Source: Anaerolineae bacterium
GTDB lineage: Bacteria; Chloroflexota; Anaerolineae; Aggregatilineales; Phototrophicaceae
Assembly (NCBI GenBank): GCA_020848855.1
Contig: JADLHH010000081.1
Coordinates: 1-6,771 of the forward strand
DNA length: 6,771 nt
Direction of reading: 5' to 3'
Under the pieces are notes generated by a model that was not told the origin of the DNA, ran no database searches, and saw only the letters and a program-made list of their open reading frames with translations. Shown piece by piece: positions 1 to 5,853 of the stretch. Each line of letters begins with the position of its first letter. Positions within the stretch are counted from its first letter, which is position 1. The position numbers and the translations under genes are program-made.

Positions 1-1045
1 GACCTATCCCGCCAGCCCGATCTACACCAGCCTGTACGCGCCCGACCTCATGCCGCCGTTTTACCGCGACTGGGATATCCGCACGCTCTGGCTCAATCGG
101 ATGCCCGGCATCCACAGCCATCATCAGGCGTACCTGCCGTTGTACCCGCTGGCGTGGGGCGGGCTGAACATCTCCGGCTGCGATGCGATTCTGAGCAACA
201 AGAGCGGCTTCTGTCACGGCTTGGGACACGACCCCGGTATCGTCCACATCTGCTACTGCCTCGCCCCGACGCGCTATGTGTGGGATTTGGACGCTTACAT
301 CGCCCGCGAGGGTTTCGGCAAGCCCATCGAAATCGGGCTGCGTCCGGTGATCGCCGCGCTGCGCCGCTGGGATTACGCCGCCGCCCAGCGCGTCGACCAC
401 TTCATCGCCATTTCGACCGAGATTCAGCAGCGCATCAAAACCTTCTACGACCGCGACTCGGTGATCATCTATCCGCCGGTCGAGACGACCCGTTTTCAGC
501 CGTCCGCTGTCGTCGAGGATTATTATCTGGTCGTCTCCCGGCTGATTCCCTACAAGCGCATTGACCTCGCCGTGCAGGCGGCGACCCGCCTCGGCGTGCC
601 GCTCAAGGTCGGCGGTAAGGGGCGCGACCTCGACCGCCTGAAGGAACTGGCGGGACCGACTGTTGATTTTCTCGGCTACGTCCCCGATGCCGATCTGCCC
701 GATCTGATGGCGCGCTGCAAGGCGTTCATCTTCCCCGGCTTGGAAGACTTCGGCATCACACCGGTGCAGGCGCAGGCTGCCGGTCGCCCAGTGATCGCCT
801 ACGGCGGCGGCGGCGCGCTCGATACCGTCATCCCCGGCAGGACCGGCGTCCTGTTCGGCGAAATGACCGTCGAGAGCCTGGTGGCGGCGATGCAGTCGTT
901 CGACGCTTCGGCTTACGACCCCGCCGTCATCCGCGCGCACGCCGAGCGCTTCGATATCGGGCTGTTTCAGCAGCAGATCACTGCTTACGTGGATGAAAAA
1001 CTCAACGCAAAGGCGCAAAGAGGCAAAGACGCAAAGGGGTCTTAA
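1..1045 (+). CDS. GT4-family glycosyltransferase, 5' truncated by window edge
   Basis: Likely transfers a sugar (mannosyl-type in the closest relatives I recall, WbaZ-like) from a nucleotide-sugar donor to a lipid-linked or surface-polysaccharide acceptor at the cytoplasmic face of the membrane. The frame is open from base 2 and reads TYPASPIYTSLYAPDL before the first ATG at 50. Those residues fit the family, so the true start lies upstream and ATG 50 is internal. Numbering from that ATG, the GT-B C-terminal half starts near residue 158 (YLVVSRLIPYKRIDLAV). The donor-site segment is FPGLEDFGITPVQAQAAGRPVIAYGGGGALDTV at about 228-260. The E-x7-E motif keeps its first Glu (E232), but the second position is Gln (Q240, codon CAG at 767). 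Residues 319-331 (NAKAQRGKDAKGS) are encoded by an intergenic tandem repeat and are unlikely to be ancestral. The gene converges on the methyltransferase at 1156-1827. The family call is firm; the acceptor and sugar are unknown. Confidence 0.92.
   Translation, partial: TYPASPIYTSLYAPDLMPPFYRDWDIRTLWLNRMPGIHSHHQAYLPLYPLAWGGLNISGCDAILSNKSGFCHGLGHDPGIVHICYCLAPTRYVWDLDAYIAREGFGKPIEIGLRPVIAALRRWDYAAAQRVDHFIAISTEIQQRIKTFYDRDSVIIYPPVETTRFQPSAVVEDYYLVVSRLIPYKRIDLAVQAATRLGVPLKVGGKGRDLDRLKELAGPTVDFLGYVPDADLPDLMARCKAFIFPGLEDFGITPVQAQAAGRPVIAYGGGGALDTVIPGRTGVLFGEMTVESLVAAMQSFDASAYDPAVIRAHAERFDIGLFQQQITAYVDEKLNAKAQRGKDAKGS
1006..1037 (+). repeat. 8-nt tandem repeat, four units
   Basis: GCAAAG recurs at 1007, 1015, 1023 and 1031, exactly 8 nt apart, giving units CGCAAAGG, CGCAAAGA, GGCAAAGA and CGCAAAGG. 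The period is not a multiple of three, so the translated product is aperiodic (NAKAQRGKDAKGS). Reverse-complement units recur at 1131-1146. The array lies inside the 3' end of the glycosyltransferase reading frame and supplies its last 13 residues. Confidence 0.85.
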
Positions 1046-1080
1046 TTATTCTTGGCGATTATACCTTCGTGATAGGTAAC

Positions 1081-1108
1081 GTCGGGGCACGACATGTCGT
1101 GCCCCTAC
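1081..1108. repeat. Palindromic repeat ending in TGCCCCTAC, copy 1
   Basis: Bases 1084-1105 are a perfect 22-bp palindrome centred on CATG. It extends to 1081-1108 with a single mismatched pair (1083/1106). The right edge GTGCCCCTAC matches the right edge of two other elements in this window (2622-2630 and 4697-4705), all in the same orientation. In RNA it would form a strong GC-rich hairpin. I recall similar GTAGGGGC...GCCCCTAC intergenic repeats from Chloroflexota genomes, but this cannot be verified here. Confidence 0.8.
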
Positions 1109-1155
1109 CATCAAGGGATAATCACCTTATTCTTTGCGCCTTTGCGTTGACTCTT

Positions 1156-1827
1156 TTACTTGATCGCACTTCCCGCGATGTGCGGGCTGGCGACCGGCAG
1201 CGGCGCGCGGAATGTCTGAATCTCCACCTGGCTGAACCCCGCCCGTTCGATGGCGGCGGCGGTATCGCGGTCGGGCTGGCAGCCATCACCCAATGCGCTC
1301 CAGAATGGCTTGATCAGCTTCTGCACCCACCACGTCGGCGAGTGTTCCGGCGCGGCGACGTGCTCTACGAACACGTAGCGCCCGCCGGGGCGCAGCACTC
1401 GCCGGATTTCGCTCAGCACGCCGCGCTGATTGCTGACCGAACACATCACCAGCGTGCTGACGACCGCGTCGATACTCGCGTCTTCGACCGGCAGCCGCTC
1501 GGCGACTTCGGCGCGCACTTCCCCGATAATGCCGTGCGCGTTCGCCGCTTCGAGCAGGTGCGGATGCATGAACACGTTCGGCTCGATGCCGATCCAGCGG
1601 ATGCCCGGCGGATAGTAGGCGAAGTTCGCGCCCGTCCCCGCGCCGATTTCCAGTACCGCCCCGCTCAAGCCGGACAGCAGCGCCTGCTTGTACGGCTCGA
1701 CTAGATCATCGTAGCCTGACGTGGACTCGTTCGCCGTGAACCATGCGAAAAACCGCTGGCGCCAGCCGGCGCGCGCCGCGCTCCCCGCGATCTGTTCGAC
1801 TGCCCCGTTTCCGTTCGTGCCGTTCAA
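1156..1827 (-). CDS. Class I SAM-dependent methyltransferase, METTL7-like
   Basis: The product is 223 residues and carries the class I methyltransferase core: motif I VLEIGAGTG at 58-66, acidic E82 after strand 2, TLVMCS at 125-130, RRVLRPGG at 142-149 and EHV at 155-157. The C-terminal GDGC (180-183) and the ending SPHIAGSAIK closely resemble, from memory, animal METTL7 thiol/alkyl methyltransferases (GDGC and VGPHIMGKAVK). That supports this subfamily over generic UbiE-type enzymes. The substrate is unknown; a small thiol or hydrophobic compound is plausible. The human homologues' membrane-anchoring N-terminus is absent, so this is probably a soluble cytoplasmic protein. The start is TTG (1825-1827), supported by AGGA 8 nt upstream (complement of 1836-1839). 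It appears monocistronic, with a 68-bp divergent gap to the Wzz-like gene. Confidence 0.9.
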   Translation of the reverse strand: MNGTNGNGAVEQIAGSAARAGWRQRFFAWFTANESTSGYDDLVEPYKQALLSGLSGAVLEIGAGTGANFAYYPPGIRWIGIEPNVFMHPHLLEAANAHGIIGEVRAEVAERLPVEDASIDAVVSTLVMCSVSNQRGVLSEIRRVLRPGGRYVFVEHVAAPEHSPTWWVQKLIKPFWSALGDGCQPDRDTAAAIERAGFSQVEIQTFRAPLPVASPHIAGSAIK

Positions 1828-1835
1828 TCCCGCTG

Positions 1836-1839
1836 TCCT
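1836..1839 (-). promoter_or_regulatory. Ribosome binding site of the METTL7-like gene
   Basis: On the - strand this reads AGGA, 8 nt before the TTG at 1825-1827. No ATG or GTG start with a comparable site precedes the motif I region, so this site supports the TTG start. Confidence 0.6.
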
Positions 1840-1843
1840 GTGG

Positions 1844-1872
1844 TTGTCTTCACTTGCGTAGACTCATATAAT
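1844..1872 (+). promoter_or_regulatory. Sigma70-type promoter of the Wzz-like operon
   Basis: TTGTCT at 1844-1849 (4/6 to the -35 consensus) is followed after exactly 17 nt by a perfect TATAAT at 1867-1872. Transcription would start near 1879, leaving a leader of about 17 nt that holds the GGAGG ribosome binding site. The -10 lies within the odd palindrome CATATAATATG (1865-1875), so the same site reads TATTAT on the other strand and might also fire toward the methyltransferase. Confidence 0.7.
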
Positions 1873-1885
1873 ATGCCCGAATTTG

Positions 1886-1890
1886 GGAGG
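1886..1890 (+). promoter_or_regulatory. Ribosome binding site deciding the TTG start at 1896
   Basis: GGAGG lies 5 nt upstream of the TTG at 1896-1898 and directly downstream of the promoter. This fixes the start of the Wzz-like protein despite the unusual codon. Confidence 0.8.
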
Positions 1891-1895
1891 AACGC

Positions 1896-2555
1896 TTGGA
1901 ACTTTTGCAGATTTTGCGAATTCTGCGCCGCTGGTGGTGGCTGATCGTCATCCCGGTGGCGATCACGGCGGTGCTGGCGCTGCCCAGCCTGCGCAGCGCG
2001 CCGGGCGGCGGCTTCAGCCAGACGATCACCTACAGCGCCATGCAGGTGCTGGACGCCATCCCGCGTACCGAGGGGGATTATCAGGATATCTGGCTGTCGT
2101 CGGAACTGACCGTCAACGCCTTCACCGACTGGATTCTCGGCAGCCGCTTCCGCGACGAGCTGGCGGCGCTGGTGCCGGACGCTAACGTCGCGGCGCTGGG
2201 AATCGCCGCCCAGAACGCTCACAGTGTCGGGCGTATCGACCTCAGCTACCCGGACGCTGCCGGGATGCAGGCGCTTGGCGACGCCGCCGTCACCGTACTT
2301 GCGACCCGCAGCCAGGACTACTTCGCCCAGTTGGGCGGCGAACCGGCTGTCGTCACGGTGCTGAGCCAGACGCCGGTCACGCCCGCGCCGCCGCCGCTGG
2401 TAGATCGCTTCGGGGCGTTCATTCGCGTCGGCTTGGGACTGATCGCGGGCATCGGGCTGGCATTTCTGGCACATTATCTCGACCCGGTGCTGCGTACCCG
2501 CGCCGAAGTCGAGGCGCTTGGCGTGCCGGTCGTCGGCGTCGTCCCGCGCAAGTGA
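1896..2555 (+). CDS. Wzz-like polysaccharide co-polymerase, short form without kinase
   Basis: The 219-residue product has the Wzz/polysaccharide co-polymerase layout: a short cytoplasmic start with RILRRWWW, TM1 at about 13-31, an extracytoplasmic segment of about 135 residues, the Pro-rich TPVTPAPPP at 159-167, and TM2 at about 173-194. The cytoplasmic tail DPVLRTRAEVEALGVPVVGVVPRK resembles the linker that joins TM2 to the BY-type tyrosine kinase in fused proteins. Here it stops before any Walker motif, and no kinase follows. Family members set polysaccharide chain length or assist export. The extracytoplasmic part is short for a classical Wzz. The TTG start is fixed by GGAGG 5 nt upstream. 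It is the first gene of an operon with the exported protein downstream, and a glycosyltransferase lies about 850 bp to the left, which fits an envelope-glycan role. Confidence 0.8.
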   Translation: MELLQILRILRRWWWLIVIPVAITAVLALPSLRSAPGGGFSQTITYSAMQVLDAIPRTEGDYQDIWLSSELTVNAFTDWILGSRFRDELAALVPDANVAALGIAAQNAHSVGRIDLSYPDAAGMQALGDAAVTVLATRSQDYFAQLGGEPAVVTVLSQTPVTPAPPPLVDRFGAFIRVGLGLIAGIGLAFLAHYLDPVLRTRAEVEALGVPVVGVVPRK

Positions 2556-2557
2556 GG
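2554..2557 (+). promoter_or_regulatory. Ribosome binding site supporting GTG start at 2566
   Basis: GAGG overlaps the stop codon of the Wzz-like gene and lies 8 nt before the GTG at 2566. It is the best Shine-Dalgarno match among the possible starts of the next gene and implies translational coupling. Confidence 0.5.
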
Positions 2558-2565
2558 CTGTATTC

Positions 2566-4641
2566 GTGAGGGACGCCGCATCATCCGGTGGTTGGGCGCG
2601 AATATGGGCAGGTCGTAGACCTGCCCCTACACCCGCTCCTATATCTGTCTCTACGGTGCTGTCCTCTGCCGGGGCAGCAATTGTGGCGCTTCTGCTCGTT
2701 CTCGTCCTACCCGTTCACGCCGAACACTACACATCCTACGCCTGGGCGGACGCCGACCTCGCCCTGATCTATCCAGACGGATGGGATTCCCCGGTCGCCG
2801 CTGCGACCGACGACGCGCTCACCCTGACGCTGAATGGCGGCGACACGACCGTCGTGCTGGCGGTACTGCCGATCTCCAATACCCCCGACGTTGCGCTGCG
2901 GGCGGCGCTCGACGCGCAGATTGCCGCCGTCGGCTTGCTGCCGCTGCGCTATGCGCTCGCGACGCTGTACGGACGTGACGGGCTGCGGGTGGATGCCGTC
3001 AGCGCCAACCGCACCCAGATCGGCATCGGACGCGCCGGGCGGCTGCCCGATAACCGCAGCCTGGTCATTGTCGGGCGTGCCCCGGCGGCGGATCAGGCTG
3101 CGCTCGAATCCACGCTCGACGCGATTTTCGCCAGCCTCGTCTTCAGCGCCGGTGCGCCGCCCGTGCAGCCCGATTACCACGCTGTATGGAGCGTTCCGCC
3201 CGGCGAGCAGCCGGTGCTGGGGCTGGCGATGTCCGGCAACCGTGTCTACGCGCTCGATGTTGACGGCGTCCGGGTGTACGATGCCACGACCGGCGCGGCT
3301 GTCGCCACTTATGCGTTCGAGCATCCTGCCCAGCCGAGCGCCATCGCCACCGATGCCGCCGGGCGGGTCTACATCGGCGATACCGTCTGCCGCTGCGTCC
3401 TGGTGATGAATGTCGAGGGGCGCTGGGTCGATACGCTCGGCGCGTTCGGCGGCGGTTCGCCTCACAGCCTCGCCGTCACGCCCGACGGGACGATCTACGC
3501 CGCCGACAAGTCCGAAGCGGGCTACCAGCTTCGCATTGTCAACGGCTCGCGCAGCCGGACGGTCGGCTTGAATTTCAACGCCGAAGCGCCGCCGCTCGTC
3601 GCCGTCGATGCCGCCGGGCAGGTGTGGGTGGTCGAGTGGCTGAATTCGCTGATCGACGGCAGCACGAGCGGCGCGGTCTCGCTGGTGAGCGGCGACAAGC
3701 CATCCGCCGAGCTGCGATTCTGGTTGGAACACCGCTCGCCGGATGTCATCACCGCCATGACCGCCGCCCCGGACGGCGACCTCGCCTTCGCGTCGATGGA
3801 TGAGGGCGTGCTGCTGGTCGACTCAGGCGGCGCTGTCGTCAGCCAAATCGCGCCTGACGATAGGCTGCGGCGTGTTGTATTCGGCAGCGACGGCGCGCTG
3901 TATGCTGCCCGCGCCGACGGCGGGATCACAGCGCTCAGCACGCGCGGGCTGCCGGATCGCTTTGGCGGGCGGGTGCTGGCGCTTGGCGTGCCAGTAGTGG
4001 GTACGCTCAGCGAAGCTGCGCCGCAGCAGTCATGGACGTATGACGGCACGGCAGGCGAGCGCCTGACGATCTCGGCGGTTGACCAGACGCGCACCGACGT
4101 GTTTCAGGTCGGGCTGGATATGGCGCTACGCCTGATCGCCCCTGACGGCAGCGAACTTGCCTACAACGACGACCAACCCGGCGACGATCTGTTCGGCGTT
4201 TACGACGCGCAAATCGCAGATTTCACGCTTCCGCAGACCGGGACGTACACCATTCGCGTCGAGTGGCGGCAGGCGCAGGGGATGTACACGCTCGGCGTCA
4301 GCGGCGGGCAAACGCTCGAACTGAGCGCTGACGACGTGACGCGGCTCGATGGCGTGCTTCAGGATGTGTTCCCGGTGCAGGACTGGCGCTTCGACGCGCG
4401 CGCCGGCGACGTTCTCACGATCACCATGACGACCGAGTCCGGCACGCTCGACCCGGCGATCGTTCTGCGCGACCCCGGCGGCGACCTGATCGGCTTCAAC
4501 GACGACGCCGCCGACCCGGAACTGGACGTGAACGCCCAACTCACCCAGATCACGCTGCCGGTCGATGGCACCTATACGCTCGAAGCGTCGCGCTTCGAAG
4601 GCTCCGGGCGTTACCACATCGTCATCGTCAATACGGGGTGA
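2566..4641 (+). CDS. Exported protein: PsbP-like domain, beta-propeller, two PPC-like domains
   Basis: From the GTG at 2566 the product has 691 residues. Residues about 26-52 form a signal peptide (hydrophobic AAIVALLLVLVLP, then VHA before Glu), so the protein is exported. Residues 54-194 resemble the PsbP-like/DUF1795 fold (ADLALIYPDGWD...). Residues about 205-465 hold repeated blades of the NHL/WD type (for example IATDAAGRVYIGDT, LAVTPDGTIYAAD, VAVDAAGQVWVVEW and VVFGSDGALYAAR). Two pre-peptidase C-terminal (PPC)-like beta-sandwiches follow at about 471-583 and 588-690, each with LxAPDG/LRDPGG, a YNDD/FNDD acidic turn and LPxxGTYTxxxE/V. No catalytic domain is seen; ligand binding or a surface-structural role is inferred. 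The start is uncertain: GTG 2656 would give a shorter leader with no visible Shine-Dalgarno sequence, and TTG 2518 overlaps the upstream gene. A palindromic repeat encodes part of the N-terminal extension (WAGRRPAPT). Confidence 0.82.
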   Translation: MRDAASSGGWARIWAGRRPAPTPAPISVSTVLSSAGAAIVALLLVLVLPVHAEHYTSYAWADADLALIYPDGWDSPVAAATDDALTLTLNGGDTTVVLAVLPISNTPDVALRAALDAQIAAVGLLPLRYALATLYGRDGLRVDAVSANRTQIGIGRAGRLPDNRSLVIVGRAPAADQAALESTLDAIFASLVFSAGAPPVQPDYHAVWSVPPGEQPVLGLAMSGNRVYALDVDGVRVYDATTGAAVATYAFEHPAQPSAIATDAAGRVYIGDTVCRCVLVMNVEGRWVDTLGAFGGGSPHSLAVTPDGTIYAADKSEAGYQLRIVNGSRSRTVGLNFNAEAPPLVAVDAAGQVWVVEWLNSLIDGSTSGAVSLVSGDKPSAELRFWLEHRSPDVITAMTAAPDGDLAFASMDEGVLLVDSGGAVVSQIAPDDRLRRVVFGSDGALYAARADGGITALSTRGLPDRFGGRVLALGVPVVGTLSEAAPQQSWTYDGTAGERLTISAVDQTRTDVFQVGLDMALRLIAPDGSELAYNDDQPGDDLFGVYDAQIADFTLPQTGTYTIRVEWRQAQGMYTLGVSGGQTLELSADDVTRLDGVLQDVFPVQDWRFDARAGDVLTITMTTESGTLDPAIVLRDPGGDLIGFNDDAADPELDVNAQLTQITLPVDGTYTLEASRFEGSGRYHIVIVNTG
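2603..2630. repeat. Palindromic repeat ending in TGCCCCTAC, copy 2
   Basis: Bases 2606-2614 and 2618-2626 pair perfectly (9 bp) around a GTA loop. The stem extends to 2603-2629 with one mismatch (2605/2627). The edge CTGCCCCTAC matches copies 1 and 3. The element lies in frame within the N-terminal extension of the exported protein, ahead of its signal peptide, and encodes WAGRRPAPT. It would place a stable hairpin early in that mRNA. Confidence 0.75.
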
Positions 4642-4661
4642 TCTGTATCGATATCAATGAT

Positions 4662-4705
4662 TAAGGGTACGCCCATCTTCGATGGGACGCGCGCTGTGCC
4701 CCTAC
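4662..4705. repeat. Palindromic repeat ending in TGCCCCTAC, copy 3
   Basis: An inner hairpin has 6-bp arms (4672-4677/4681-4686, loop TTC). It is nested in outer arms 4662-4670/4696-4704 that pair at 7 of 9 positions, one of the mismatches being a G-T wobble. The right edge GTGCCCCTAC is identical to copy 1. The element sits 20 bp after the stop of the exported-protein gene, in the convergent gap 4642-4761. It could slow transcription, but no T-tract follows, so I do not call it an intrinsic terminator. Confidence 0.7.
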
Positions 4706-4761
4706 AGGGTTGTTTGCTGCCTATCCTGCTTAACCGCTATCCGCCCGCCGTGCTATGCGAT

Positions 4762-5070
4762 TCACGCTTCCATTTCTTCCGGCGGCGCTGCCTGCGCTGC
4801 CCGCTGGCGCGCTTCGCTGCTCTGGAAATACGCCGCCATCGCCACCGTCCCGCCGCTGAACAGCCCGCCGACCAGCAGCCCGGCGAACAGCGCCTGATAG
4901 ATCGTGTTGTTCTGCGCCAGCCCGGTCAGCGTCATCACGATCACGCTCGCCAGCACGCCCAGCGCCGACACCACCAGCGGCGATGCCCAGCGCCGCCGCA
5001 GCGACACGTACATTACGAACAGGATCAAGCCGAATAACGCGAACAGGAGCCAGGCGGTCGGGTTTTGCAT
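4762..5070 (-). CDS. Small three-helix membrane protein, function unknown
   Basis: The product is 102 residues with three predicted membrane segments at about 7-24, 31-52 and 58-81. An RRR (25-27) follows the first helix, and a hydrophilic Ala/Glu-rich tail (82-102, SSEARQRAAQAAPPEEMEA) ends the protein. The ATG start at 5068-5070 is preceded by a GAGGGA-type ribosome binding site 8 nt upstream. The gene begins 15 nt after the stop of the kynB-like gene on the same strand, so the two are probably cotranscribed and translationally close. I do not recognise a family. A helper for a larger membrane protein or an orphan integral membrane protein are both possible, and nothing in the sequence ties it to tryptophan catabolism. 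Confidence 0.78.
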   Translation of the reverse strand: MQNPTAWLLFALFGLILFVMYVSLRRRWASPLVVSALGVLASVIVMTLTGLAQNNTIYQALFAGLLVGGLFSGGTVAMAAYFQSSEARQRAAQAAPPEEMEA

Positions 5071-5085
5071 GATAGCAGTCCCTCT

Positions 5086-5709
5086 CTACAACGTGCGCAA
5101 AACCGCGCGCACCGGCGACGCGCACGCCGCGTCGAGCTTCAGCGGCAGCGCCGACAAATCGTAATCGCCGTCCGGCACGCCGCGCAGAACCAGATTTTCC
5201 AGATTGACCATGCCCAGCCGCGCCAGCGCGTGGTGACCGGGCAGCGTGGTGCTGTCAATGCTGTCTACCGATGCTACGTCCAGACCGAGCAGCTTCACGC
5301 CGCGCGCCGCCAGCGCCTCGATCAGCGCGACGCCGGGGTAAGGGATGTCCTCGATCCACTGGTCGTCCGGCGCATCGCTCACCCAGGTGTGGATCAGCAG
5401 CCGCTCGACACCGTCGAGACTCCCGGCGGGCAGGTCATCGGGCGTGATTTCGCCGCTGCCCGTGCCGACGCTCACCACCCGCGCCCGCCCGATATACGGC
5501 TCCAGCGGCATGGAAGCCGGATAAGCGCCGTCGCGCTCGTAGTGGAAATAGGCGTCGGCGTGCGTGCCGACGTGCGGCGTCGTCGTGATCGTCACCAGGT
5601 TGACCGATGCGCCCTCGCTCAGCCGCAGCACGAAGTCGGCGCGGTAGGGCGTGTCGCCGGGGAAAACCGCCGTCCGCGTCGAAACCGTCCGCGTGATATC
5701 GTAGAGCAT
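5086..5709 (-). CDS. kynB: Kynurenine formamidase / cyclase-family metal hydrolase
   Basis: The predicted reaction is hydrolysis of N-formyl-L-kynurenine to L-kynurenine and formate, the second step of aerobic tryptophan degradation, in the cytoplasm. The 207-residue length matches bacterial KynB (about 210). The family signature HVGTHAD (H46, H50, D52) supplies metal ligands. The second ligand cluster is also present: PGHHALARLGMVNLENL, with H159/H160 and E171. DITRTVSTRTAVFPGDTP at 4-21 and the C-terminal GDYDLSALPLKLDAACASPVRAVLR align well, from memory, with KynB. The ATG start has GAGGA 6 nt upstream (complement of 5716-5720). No tryptophan dioxygenase or kynureninase gene is nearby, so a related cyclase acting on another amide or lactone remains possible. 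The gene leads an apparent two-gene operon with the small membrane protein. Confidence 0.82.
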   Translation of the reverse strand: MLYDITRTVSTRTAVFPGDTPYRADFVLRLSEGASVNLVTITTTPHVGTHADAYFHYERDGAYPASMPLEPYIGRARVVSVGTGSGEITPDDLPAGSLDGVERLLIHTWVSDAPDDQWIEDIPYPGVALIEALAARGVKLLGLDVASVDSIDSTTLPGHHALARLGMVNLENLVLRGVPDGDYDLSALPLKLDAACASPVRAVLRTL

Positions 5710-5802
5710 GAATCGTCCTCGTCCGCCTCATCGCTCGGCGGTACAGCGTCTGACTCTAGTCTAGCAGAGAAAGCCCGCGCCGATTGTTGTGATCTCCGGC
5801 TC

Positions 5803-5853
5803 GCGGCGGCGCGGCGTGTTTGGTCATGGCAGCCTTTGGTTCCGCGCCGCCGC
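5803..5853. repeat. 12-bp GC inverted repeat in a divergent promoter region
   Basis: Bases 5803-5814 and 5842-5853 are perfect 12-bp inverted copies around a 27-nt loop, and the right arm is followed by TTTT (5854-5857). The form resembles an intrinsic terminator. It lies upstream of the + strand gene, however, and the right arm fills most of the space between the putative -35 and -10, so an operator or attenuating hairpin is equally likely. Confidence 0.6.

Larger units (their letters stand above)
1002..1150. repeat. MITE-like composite repeat with 20-bp terminal inverted repeats
   Basis: Bases 1002-1021 and 1131-1150 are a perfect 20/20 inverted repeat enclosing 109 bp with a central palindrome. 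The left arm belongs to a longer tandem array; the right arm has only two units. The element contains the glycosyltransferase stop codon (1043-1045) and ends 5 bp before the methyltransferase stop (1156-1158), so it forms essentially the whole convergent junction. No transposase is encoded, and no target-site duplication is evident at the edges. It could be a non-autonomous mobile element, a recombination product of two repeats, or a large bidirectional transcription stop. Confidence 0.75.
996..1157. terminator. Possible bidirectional terminator at convergent junction
   Basis: The 20-bp inverted repeat (1002-1021/1131-1150) is followed on the + strand by CTCTTTT (T-run 1154-1157). On the - strand it is followed by GTTTTT (complement of A996-A1000). 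Both converging transcripts could therefore fold a long stem and then meet a short U-tract. The 109-nt loop is far larger than in classical intrinsic terminators, although its inner palindrome would shorten it. The architecture is visible; termination activity is inferred. Confidence 0.4.

Noticed and set aside
1824..2474. - strand frame opposite the Wzz-like gene
   Set aside because: Shadow frame rich in Arg/Gln; it lacks membrane segments and conflicts with a well-supported promoter and ribosome binding site on the other strand.
2707..3732. Long open frame on the - strand antisense to the exported protein gene
   Set aside because: Its translation is Arg/Gln/Asp-rich low-complexity sequence of the kind made by GC-rich antisense frames, with no recognisable domain, while the + strand frame has clear domains and a signal peptide.
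2513..3992. 15-nt direct repeat (2513-2527 and 3978-3992), both encoding ALGVPVVG
   Set aside because: A short coincidence in two coding regions using common GC-rich codons; flanking sequence differs and there is no mobile-element structure.
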